Assembly (NCBI RefSeq): GCF_014529705.1
Contig: NZ_JAANIH010000040.1
Location: 17,457 to 81,456, forward strand
Source: Bradyrhizobium campsiandrae
GTDB taxonomy: Bacteria; Pseudomonadota; Alphaproteobacteria; Rhizobiales; Xanthobacteraceae
Length of the DNA: 64,000 nucleotides
Reading direction: 5' to 3'
The notes beneath the pieces were generated by a model that worked only from the letters and a program-made list of their open reading frames with translations, had not been told where the DNA came from and ran no database searches. Positions within the stretch are counted from its first letter, which is position 1. Every line of letters starts with the position of its first letter. Of this stretch, positions 46,498 to 53,982 are shown piece by piece. The position numbers and the translations under genes are program-made.

Positions 46498-47382
46498 TTA
46501 GCCCTTCAACTTTTCGGCAAGCGTGTGACCCAGGCGCGCCGGCGACGGTGACACTGTAATACCTGCAGATTTCATCGCCTCGGTCTTGGAACCGGCGTCG
46601 CCCTTACCGCCCGAGATGATCGCGCCGGCATGGCCCATGCGGCGGCCGGGAGGCGCGGTGACGCCGGCGATGAAACCGACCATCGGCTTCTTGCGGCCGC
46701 GCTTGGCCTCGTCCTTGAGGAACTGGGCGGCGTCCTCCTCGGCGGAACCACCGATCTCGCCGATCATGATGATCGACTCGGTCTTGGGGTCGGCCAGCAG
46801 CATTTCGAGCACGTCGATGAATTCGGTGCCCTTGACCGGGTCGCCGCCGATGCCGACCGCGGTGGTCTGGCCGAGGCCTTCCTGGGAGGTCTGGAACACC
46901 GCTTCATAGGTCAACGTGCCCGAACGGGAGACGATGCCGACCGAGCCTGTCTTGAAGATGTTGGCGGGCATGATGCCGATCTTGCACTCGCCGGCGGTCA
47001 TGACGCCCGGGCAGTTCGGTCCGATCAGGCGCGACTTGGAGCCGATCAGCGAGCGCTTCACGCGCACCATGTCGATGACGGGAATGCCCTCGGTGATGCA
47101 GACGATCAGCGGGATCTCGGCGTCGATGGCTTCGCAGATCGCATCGGCTGCGCCCGGCGGCGGCACGTAGATCACCGATGCATCGGCGCCGGTCTTCTCG
47201 CGCGCCTCGCGCACGGTGTCGAACACCGGCAGGTTCAGATGGGTCGAGCCGCCTTTGCCGGGCGAGGTGCCGCCGACCATCTTGGTGCCGTAAGCAATCG
47301 CGGCCTCCGAATGGAAGGTACCGTTCTTGCCGGTAAAACCCTGGCAGATGACCTTGGTGTTCTTGTCGATCAGGATGGACAT
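46498..47382 (-). CDS. sucD: succinyl-CoA synthetase alpha subunit
   Basis: 294 residues. CoA-binding CQGFTGKNGTFHS near 13-25, GPNCPGVMT near 122, and the phosphorylated His in GHAGAIISGGKGDAGSK near 251-267. Substrate-level phosphorylation with SucC. In this operon a small gene lies between sucC and sucD. Confidence 0.98.
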   Translation of the reverse strand: MSILIDKNTKVICQGFTGKNGTFHSEAAIAYGTKMVGGTSPGKGGSTHLNLPVFDTVREAREKTGADASVIYVPPPGAADAICEAIDAEIPLIVCITEGIPVIDMVRVKRSLIGSKSRLIGPNCPGVMTAGECKIGIMPANIFKTGSVGIVSRSGTLTYEAVFQTSQEGLGQTTAVGIGGDPVKGTEFIDVLEMLLADPKTESIIMIGEIGGSAEEDAAQFLKDEAKRGRKKPMVGFIAGVTAPPGRRMGHAGAIISGGKGDAGSKTEAMKSAGITVSPSPARLGHTLAEKLKG

Positions 47383-47418
47383 GAGGTCTGCTTTCGCGAA
47401 ACTAACGGAGTGAGAGGG

Positions 47419-47898
47419 TCAGTGGATGCGGCGGTAGACGCCGGTGAGCACGTCGGCCCAGCCTTCCGCATCCGGCGAGAACTGAATCTTCAACGAGTAG
47501 GAGACATCGTCGATGATCTCGTAGACGTGGCGCGCATTGCCGCGGAGCGAGCCGCGCACCAGCGTCAGGGTGTTGCCGACCCAGCCGCCGGAGGCGGGCG
47601 CGGGCGGCGTGTAGCCGAGCGAGTCGTACCAGAACAATTTGTAGGTCCGGTCGTCACGATCGAAGGTGAAGATGCCGTGGGTGGCGAAGCTCTGCTGGCC
47701 GTCGCGCATCTGGACACTGTCCTGGATCAGATAGAATCCGTTGAGGTCCATGCGCGCCACGGTGCGCGAGGTCGCCGGCCCGCCCGCAGTCCAGCGCGAC
47801 GGGAAGACCATCTCCTCGCCATTCCATTCGCCGGCGAACGCGGCGAGGCGCGCATGCTCTGCTAACGGAGATGATGCGGCGAGATGGTCCTGGGCCAT
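47419..47898 (-). CDS. DUF1579-like small beta protein
   Basis: 159 residues without signal peptide. HARLAAFAGEWNGEEMV opens like DUF1579 and similar lipocalin-like proteins, followed by alternating strands (FYLIQDSVQM, GIFTFDRDDRTYKLFWYDSLG, YSLKIQFSPDAEGW). Function unknown. It starts four bases after the sucC stop and ends 36 bases before sucD, so it is embedded in the operon and almost certainly co-transcribed. Confidence 0.7.
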   Translation of the reverse strand: MAQDHLAASSPLAEHARLAAFAGEWNGEEMVFPSRWTAGGPATSRTVARMDLNGFYLIQDSVQMRDGQQSFATHGIFTFDRDDRTYKLFWYDSLGYTPPAPASGGWVGNTLTLVRGSLRGNARHVYEIIDDVSYSLKIQFSPDAEGWADVLTGVYRRIH

Positions 47899-47902
47899 GG
47901 CC

Positions 47903-49099
47903 TTAGCCTCCCTTGACGGCCTTCACGATCTTCTGCGCGGCGTCGTCGAGATTGTCGGCCGGCACCACGTTCAGGCCGGACTCACGGATGATCTTCTTGC
48001 CGAGCTCGACATTGGTGCCTTCGAGACGAACCACCAGCGGCACGCTGAGACCGACTTCGCGAACCGCGGCGGTGACGCCTTCGGCGATCACATCGCACTT
48101 CATGATGCCACCGAAGATGTTGACCAGGATACCCTTCACGTTGGGATCGGCGGTGATGATCTTGAAGGCGGCCGCGACCTTCTCCTTGCTGGCGCTGCCG
48201 CCGACGTCGAGGAAGTTCGCCGGCGCCATGCCGTAGAGCTTGATGATGTCCATCGTCGCCATGGCGAGACCGGCGCCGTTGACCATGCAGCCGATATTGC
48301 CGTCGAGCGTGACGTAGTTGAGGTCGTACTTCGACGCCTCGATTTCCTTGGCGTCTTCCTCGGTCTCGTCGCGCAGCGCGACCACCTCGGGGTGACGAAA
48401 CAGCGCGTTGTCGTCGAACGACACCTTGGCGTCGAGCACGCGGAGCTGGCCCTGCTTGGTCACGACCAGCGGGTTGATCTCCAGCATCGACATGTCCTTG
48501 GCGACGAAGGCAGCAAAGAGCTGCGCGGTGAGCTTTTCCGCCTGCTTGGCGAGGTCACCGGAAAGCTTCAGCGCGTTGGCGACGGTGCGGCCGTGATGGC
48601 CCATGATGCCGGTGGCGGGATCCACCGAGAAGGTCACGATCTTCTCCGGCGTGTTGTGCGCGACGTCCTCGATGTTGACGCCGCCTTCGGTCGAGACGAC
48701 GAAGGAGACGCGCGAGGTCTCGCGGTCGACCAGGATGGAGAGATAGAACTCCTTGTCGATGTCCGAGCCGTCCTCGATGTAGAGGCGGTTGACCTGCTTG
48801 CCGGCAGGTCCCGTCTGCACGGTCACGAGGGTCGCGCCGAGCATCTGCTTGGCGAATTCGGAGACCTCCGCGGCCGACTTGGCGATGCGGACGCCGCCCT
48901 TGTCGCCAGCCGAGGCTTCCTTGAACTTGCCCTTGCCACGGCCGCCGGCGTGGATCTGGCTCTTCACCACATAGACCGGACCCGGCAGCGCCTTGGCGGC
49001 GGCTTCCGCGTCGCTCGCCTTGAGGACGGGAACGCCCTTGGAGATCGGCACGCCGAACTCGCCCAGCAGCGCCTTGGCCTGATATTCATGGATATTCAT
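47903..49099 (-). CDS. sucC: succinyl-CoA synthetase beta subunit
   Basis: 398 residues from MNIHEYQAKALLGEFG; the frame opens 15 codons earlier but this is the universal start. ATP-grasp with VVKSQIHAGGRGKGKFKE near 40-57, LEINPLVV near 203 and DVGGSASKEKV near 288, NIFGGIMKCDVIAEG near 320. Partner of SucD. First gene of the sucC-sucD-sucA-odhB-lpd unit; mdh lies upstream beyond a terminator. Confidence 0.97.
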   Translation of the reverse strand: MNIHEYQAKALLGEFGVPISKGVPVLKASDAEAAAKALPGPVYVVKSQIHAGGRGKGKFKEASAGDKGGVRIAKSAAEVSEFAKQMLGATLVTVQTGPAGKQVNRLYIEDGSDIDKEFYLSILVDRETSRVSFVVSTEGGVNIEDVAHNTPEKIVTFSVDPATGIMGHHGRTVANALKLSGDLAKQAEKLTAQLFAAFVAKDMSMLEINPLVVTKQGQLRVLDAKVSFDDNALFRHPEVVALRDETEEDAKEIEASKYDLNYVTLDGNIGCMVNGAGLAMATMDIIKLYGMAPANFLDVGGSASKEKVAAAFKIITADPNVKGILVNIFGGIMKCDVIAEGVTAAVREVGLSVPLVVRLEGTNVELGKKIIRESGLNVVPADNLDDAAQKIVKAVKGG

Positions 49100-49257
49100 A
49101 TGGTCGCTCCCTGAACCCGCGGGCGGTGACCTCTCACGGCCCACCTCAGTCTCGTGGCTGGCATACCATATACCACAGGAACTGCAAACCCGGATTCGTT
49201 GACATCGGAATCTTGGACCCGGAACCCGTCCCGGCTAGCCGGGCTCCGGAAACGAAA

Positions 49258-49288
49258 CCGCCGAAGACCGGGTTTCGATCTTCGGCGG
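49258..49288 (-). terminator. terminator after mdh
   Basis: CCGCCGAAGA (49258-49267) pairs with TCTTCGGCGG (49279-49288), with TTTCGTTTC following on the minus strand. It separates mdh from the sucC operon. Confidence 0.7.
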
Positions 49289-49300
49289 GATTGCTTGCCC

Positions 49301-50269
49301 TTATCGGCCGAGAAGATCGGGTGCGATCTTCTTGCAGGCGTCGACCAGGCCCTGCACCGCGCCGACCGACTTGTCGAAGGCTTCGCGGTCCTTGCCGGCG
49401 AGCTCGATCTCGACGACACGCTCGACGCCCTTGGAGCCGATCACGACGGGCACGCCGACATACATGTCCTTCACGCCGTATTCGCCGTTGAGGTAGGCGG
49501 CCGACGGCAGCACGCGCTTCTTGTCCTTCAGATAGCTCTCGGCCATCGCGATGGCGGAAGCGGCCGGCGCGTAGAAGGCCGAACCGGTCTTGAGCAGGTT
49601 GACGATCTCGGCGCCGCCGTTGCGGGTGCGGTCGACGATCTCGTCGAGGCGCGCCTGCGAGGTCCAGCCCATCTTGACGAGGTCGGGCAGCGGGATGCCG
49701 GCGACGGTGGAGTACTTCACCAGCGGCACCATGGTATCGCCATGGCCGCCGAGCACGAAGGCGGTGACGTCCTCGACAGAGACGTTGAACTCGTCGGCCA
49801 GGAAGTAGCGGAAGCGCGCGGAGTCCAGCACGCCGGCCATGCCGACGACCTTCTTGTGCGGCAGGCCCGAAGCCTTCTGCAGCGCCCAGACCATGGCGTC
49901 GAGCGGATTGGTGATGCAGATGACGAAGGCATCGGGGGCGTACTTCTTGATGCCGGCGCCGACCTGCTCCATGACCTTGAGGTTGATGGAGAGGAGATCG
50001 TCGCGGCTCATGCCGGGCTTGCGCGGCACGCCGGCGGTGACGATGCAGACCTTGGCGTTGTCGAGCGCCTCGTAGGAATTGGCGCCGGTATAGTGCGCGT
50101 CGAAACCATCGACCGGCGAGGACTGTGCGATGTCGAGCGCCTTGCCCTGCGGCACGCCTTCGGCGATGTCGAACATCACGACGTCGCCCAGTTCTTTCAG
50201 GCCGATGAGGTGAGCCAGCGTTCCGCCGATCTGGCCGGAGCCAATCAGAGCAATCTTGTCGCGCGCCAT
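49301..50269 (-). CDS. mdh: malate dehydrogenase
   Basis: 322 residues from MARDKIALIGSGQIGGTLAHL. LDH-like type: NAD-binding GSGQIGG, specificity loop GVPRKPGMSRDDLL with substrate arginines near 83-89, GHGDTMVP with catalytic His near 177. Oxidises malate to oxaloacetate. Upstream of sucC, as is common in alphaproteobacteria. Confidence 0.97.
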   Translation of the reverse strand: MARDKIALIGSGQIGGTLAHLIGLKELGDVVMFDIAEGVPQGKALDIAQSSPVDGFDAHYTGANSYEALDNAKVCIVTAGVPRKPGMSRDDLLSINLKVMEQVGAGIKKYAPDAFVICITNPLDAMVWALQKASGLPHKKVVGMAGVLDSARFRYFLADEFNVSVEDVTAFVLGGHGDTMVPLVKYSTVAGIPLPDLVKMGWTSQARLDEIVDRTRNGGAEIVNLLKTGSAFYAPAASAIAMAESYLKDKKRVLPSAAYLNGEYGVKDMYVGVPVVIGSKGVERVVEIELAGKDREAFDKSVGAVQGLVDACKKIAPDLLGR

Positions 50270-50399
50270 GTGAACCTGTCCTTTAGACACGTGAGGAGGG
50301 AAAAACTGAATGGGTGGTTATCCCTTTCGCTTCCCCCGTTCAAGTCGGTGGATGCCCATTTGTCGGGCTTGCCGCGATAGCAGCCAGCATACCCGCTCT

Positions 50400-50440
50400 C
50401 TCATTCTGGGATGCGCCGACAGGCGCAGGCCCGGAATGAC
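50400..50440. repeat. imperfect palindrome between zapE and mdh
   Basis: TCATTCTGGG and CCCGGAATGA arms, with ATGCGCC/GGCGCA inside. Resembles a reduced member of the GTCAT-type dispersed repeats. Confidence 0.45.
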
Positions 50441-50458
50441 AGTGCTGGCAAATAGGAC

Positions 50459-51643
50459 TTAAGTCTCGACCAAGCCCTTGGTGGAGCCGCTGGCGGTCGA
50501 ATCCTTGCGGCCGTGAGGCAGCGCCAGATAGGATTCCGAGCTCATCTCGATCAGGCGCGAGGCCGTCCGCTTGAACTCCATGGCCTCGACGCCCTCATGG
50601 GCGAGGTAGAGCGAGATCGGGTTGGCGTCGGCCGACGCCATCAGCTTCACGGCATTGTCATAGAGCGTGTCGATCAGCGTGATGAAGCGCTTGGCGGCGT
50701 TGCGCTGGGAGAAGTCCATCACTGGAATATGGTCGACCAGGATGGTGTGATAGTCGTGCGCCAGCCTGAGGTAGTCGGATGCGCCCAGCGGCTTCTCGCA
50801 GAGATCGGCGAAGGCGAAGCGCGCCACGCCATGGGCCGAGCACGGCACGTGCAGGGTGCGACCCTTGATCTTTATGTCGCGCGACTTGCATTTGGCGTTG
50901 CCTGTCATCTTCACCCAGGCGCGATCGAGCGCAGCGTCGGCATCGCCGTCCGCCGGCGTCAGCCACATCGGCACGCCCTGAAGCTTCTCCAGCCGGAAGT
51001 CGGTGCGGGCATCGAGCCGGGTGACGTCCATGTGGTCGGTGATCTGCTTGATGAAAGGCAGGAACAGCGCGCGGTTCAGGCCGCCCTTGTAGAGATCATC
51101 GGGCGCGACATTGGAGGTCACGACCACGACGGTGCCGAGCTCGAACAGTTTGGCGAACAGCCGTCCGAGGATCATCGCGTCCGCGATGTCGGTGACGTGG
51201 AATTCGTCGAAGCAGAGCAGCCAGCTCTCCTCGAAGATCGCATTCGCCGTCAGCGCGATGACGTCGCCATCGGGGATCTGTCCGCGCGCGATGCCCTGGC
51301 GATAGTCGTAGATGCGCTCATGCACGTCCGCCATGAATTCGTGGAAATGCGCGCGGCGCTTGTGCTCGACGTCAGAGTGCTGGAAGAACAGGTCCATCAG
51401 CATGGTCTTGCCGCGGCCGACCTCGCCATGGATGTAGAGCCCGCGCGGCGCCCCGTCCTTGTCGCTGCTGAACAGGCGGGCGAGCAGGCCCTGCTTGCGC
51501 TTGGGGCTGTAGTTCGCAAGCCGCAGATCCAGCGCCGCATAGGCTTCGGCGACTTCGGCCTGCGCGGCATCGGCCTCGATCGCGCCGGAGGCGATCTGGG
51601 CCTGATAGGCTTCGCTGAAGGAGGAATTTTGGGTGGAGAGCAT
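50459..51643 (-). CDS. zapE: AFG1-like ATPase ZapE
   Basis: 394 residues. Walker A HGEVGRGKTMLMDLFF near 75-90, Walker B LLCFDEFHVTDIADAM near 141-156, VVTSNVAPDDLY near 172 as sensor. In Escherichia coli it affects FtsZ polymers at the divisome; mitochondrial homologues handle damaged inner-membrane proteins. ATG 51643 opens MLSTQNSSFSEAYQ. Confidence 0.92.
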   Translation of the reverse strand: MLSTQNSSFSEAYQAQIASGAIEADAAQAEVAEAYAALDLRLANYSPKRKQGLLARLFSSDKDGAPRGLYIHGEVGRGKTMLMDLFFQHSDVEHKRRAHFHEFMADVHERIYDYRQGIARGQIPDGDVIALTANAIFEESWLLCFDEFHVTDIADAMILGRLFAKLFELGTVVVVTSNVAPDDLYKGGLNRALFLPFIKQITDHMDVTRLDARTDFRLEKLQGVPMWLTPADGDADAALDRAWVKMTGNAKCKSRDIKIKGRTLHVPCSAHGVARFAFADLCEKPLGASDYLRLAHDYHTILVDHIPVMDFSQRNAAKRFITLIDTLYDNAVKLMASADANPISLYLAHEGVEAMEFKRTASRLIEMSSESYLALPHGRKDSTASGSTKGLVET

Positions 51644-51709
51644 CGCCCTTTACCGCCAGAGACCGGCGGAAATTGCAAGCCGTCAATTGGTGGACGGGGT
51701 ATGCGGATT

Positions 51710-51841
51710 CGTGTCCCGGACGCGCTGCGGCGTGAAACGCTGCGCTGCAGAGCCGGGACCCAGTGCTTCTACATCGATCGCTGAAAGATGGGTCCCGGCT
51801 CTGCAGCGCACCGCTTCGCGCTGCGCAGCGTCCGGGACACG
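51710..51841. repeat. 132-bp near-perfect inverted repeat
   Basis: CGTGTCCCGGACGCGCTGCG and its counterpart ending GCAGCGTCCGGGACACG pair, and so do CTGCAGAGCCGGGACCCA and TGGGTCCCGGCTCTGCAG, around a loop TGCTTCTACATCGATCGCTG-like of about 20 bases. Between zapE and thpR; another dispersed-repeat type. Confidence 0.85.
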
Positions 51842-51856
51842 AGAGGCGCGCGACCG

Positions 51857-52393
51857 CTACTCACACAGCTCGTAGGCGTCCTCGACCACATACGGGCCGC
51901 CGCCGGTGGAGGCGCGCGAGGAGAACAGGACGAAGCGCTCTGCCGTGAAGGCCTTGCTCGGGAAGTAGCCGCGGATCGAGAGATAGTCGGCGACGTCGCG
52001 GTCGGAGGCGTCGTGCAGCCGGGCCAGCGTGACGTGCGGGATATATTTGCGCCCTTCCGGATCGAGACCGATGCGCTGCATCATGCGCTCGAGCTCGGCC
52101 TGCAATTCCATCAGCGGCTTGCTTGGCGCGATCGTCGCGACGACGGCCCGCGGCTTGCGGCCGCCAAAACTCGTCAGCCCCTGCACCTTCACCTCGAACG
52201 GCTTGCGATCGACGCGAAACAGCATCGAGGCGATCTCGTTGGCGGAAGCGCCGTCGATATCGCCGATGAAGCGCAAGGTGACGTGATAATTTTCGGGATC
52301 GATCCACCGGGCGCCGGGAAGGCCGCCCCTCAAGTTGGAAAGCGACTGGCCGATCTCGGCCGGAATTTCCAGACCCGTGAACAAACGCGGCAT
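51857..52393 (-). CDS. thpR: RNA 2',3'-cyclic phosphodiesterase
   Basis: 178 residues from MPRLFTGLEIP at 52393. Two HxT motifs, YHVTLRFIG near 36 and HVTLARL near 129, are the catalytic pair of the 2H phosphoesterase fold. Ligates or hydrolyses 2',3'-cyclic RNA ends in vitro. Monocistronic in appearance. Confidence 0.93.
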   Translation of the reverse strand: MPRLFTGLEIPAEIGQSLSNLRGGLPGARWIDPENYHVTLRFIGDIDGASANEIASMLFRVDRKPFEVKVQGLTSFGGRKPRAVVATIAPSKPLMELQAELERMMQRIGLDPEGRKYIPHVTLARLHDASDRDVADYLSIRGYFPSKAFTAERFVLFSSRASTGGGPYVVEDAYELCE

Positions 52394-52568
52394 CGTTTCG
52401 CACTCCCGATGCTTGGGTACAGTCCTCGAGAAGCAGGACCCTATCCAAATTAGAGCCGGCGACGAATCACCGGTAACCTGATTCCTATCGCAGTTGTGTG
52501 ACTCTGCGAAGCGCTGCACACCCTACACCGGGAAAACCCTGGGTGTTAGGGTTAGCATTGCCTGGTTT

Positions 52569-53204
52569 TCAACGACGTTGCTCGCCGATCGTGCGCAGGA
52601 ATGCCTCCACGGTGGGCAGCATCCTGGCGACGACAATGTCGACGCCTTCAGCGGTCGGATGAATGCCGTCGGCCTGGTTGAGCTTGGCGTCGGCGGCGAC
52701 ACCGTCGAGGAAGAACGGATAGAGCGGCACGTCGAACTGCTTCGCCAGATCAGGATAAATCGAATTGAAGCGCGCGCCATAGTCGGCGCCGAAATTCGGC
52801 GGCGCCAGCATGCCACACAGCATCACGGCGATCTTGCGCGCCTTGAGACGCCCAACGATGTCGGCGAGTGCCGCCCGCGTCAAGTCGGGGTCGATGCCGC
52901 GCATCGCGTCGTTGGCACCGAGCTCGACGATGACACCCTCGGTTCCCTCAGGCACCGACCAGTCGAGCCGGTCGCGCCCGCCGGAGGAGGTGTCACCGGA
53001 CACCCCGGCATTGGTCATGTCGACCTCTATGCCCTTGGCTTGCAAGGCTTTTTGAAGCTTGGCGGGAAACGCGTCCTGGGCCGAAAGACCAAGACCGGCG
53101 CTCAAGGAATCGCCGAGAACGACAAGCTTGATCGGCTTTGTCGCCTCCGCCCGGGCCGGACCCGCGAGCGTCATCAAAGCGAGCATCAACACGGCTATGT
53201 GCAT
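52569..53204 (-). CDS. SGNH/GDSL esterase (arylesterase, TesA-like)
   Basis: 211 residues from ATG 53204 (MHIAVLMLALMTLAGPARA, a signal peptide). An earlier ATG at 53261 is possible but overlaps the start codon of the divergent ABC gene. Block I LGDSLSAGLG (Ser), block II GVSGDTSSGG, block III ELGANDAMRG, block V DGIHPTAEG with the Asp and His. Periplasmic lysophospholipase or thioesterase. Divergent from the ABC pair as tesA is from ybbA-ybbP. Confidence 0.9.
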   Translation of the reverse strand: MHIAVLMLALMTLAGPARAEATKPIKLVVLGDSLSAGLGLSAQDAFPAKLQKALQAKGIEVDMTNAGVSGDTSSGGRDRLDWSVPEGTEGVIVELGANDAMRGIDPDLTRAALADIVGRLKARKIAVMLCGMLAPPNFGADYGARFNSIYPDLAKQFDVPLYPFFLDGVAADAKLNQADGIHPTAEGVDIVVARMLPTVEAFLRTIGEQRR

Positions 53205-53259
53205 GAACAATCCGTAACGCCTCTCGACCGCGCGTGCGGAGTTGCCATATGACCGGACC

Positions 53260-53982
53260 ATGGACATCAGCATCTCTCCCTCTTCGCTCGCCGGCACCAC
53301 GCCGGACACCATCGCCATCTCCAACGTCAATCTCTCATTGGGATCGGGCGCGGCACGCGTTCACATCCTCAAGGATATCAGCCTGCGCGTCGGCTCGGGG
53401 GAGACGATCGGCCTGATCGGCCCGTCAGGCTCGGGCAAATCCACGCTGCTGATGGTGATGGCGGGGCTGGAGCGTCCTGATAGCGGAGAGGTGGTGGTGT
53501 CGGGCACGCCTTTCAATGCCCTCGACGAGGACGCGCTGGCGCGCTTTCGCGGCCGCCAGGTCGGCATCGTCTTCCAGTCCTTCCATCTGATCCCGACCAT
53601 GACGGCGCTGGAGAACGTCGCCGTACCGCTCGAGCTCGCCGGCAACCCCGATGCGAGCAAGCGCGCGGCCCAGGAACTGCAATCGGTCGGGCTCGGCGAC
53701 CGCCTGCATCATTATCCGACGCAGCTCTCCGGCGGCGAGCAGCAGCGCGTTGCGCTGGCGCGCGCGCTGGCGCCCGATCCCGCCATCCTCGTCGCGGACG
53801 AGCCGACCGGCAATCTCGACGAGACCACGGGCAGGCAGATCGTCGACCTGCTCTTCACCAAGCATGCCGAACGCGGCATGACGCTGGTGCTGGTGACGCA
53901 CGATTCCTCGCTCGCGCATCGCTGCGACCGCGTCATCCGCCTGCGCTCGGGCCGCATCGACACGCAGACGACGCAAGCATGA
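53260..53982 (+). CDS. ABC transporter ATP-binding protein (YbbA/LolD-like)
   Basis: 240 residues from ATG 53260 (MDISISPSSLAGTT). Walker A GPSGSGKST near 53, Q loop FQSFHLIP, signature LSGGEQQRVALARALA near 153, Walker B ILVADEPTGNLDE near 173. A MacB/LolD-type ATPase working with the large permease whose start overlaps its last four bases. Likely moves a lipid or lipid-linked product. Confidence 0.92.
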   Translation: MDISISPSSLAGTTPDTIAISNVNLSLGSGAARVHILKDISLRVGSGETIGLIGPSGSGKSTLLMVMAGLERPDSGEVVVSGTPFNALDEDALARFRGRQVGIVFQSFHLIPTMTALENVAVPLELAGNPDASKRAAQELQSVGLGDRLHHYPTQLSGGEQQRVALARALAPDPAILVADEPTGNLDETTGRQIVDLLFTKHAERGMTLVLVTHDSSLAHRCDRVIRLRSGRIDTQTTQA

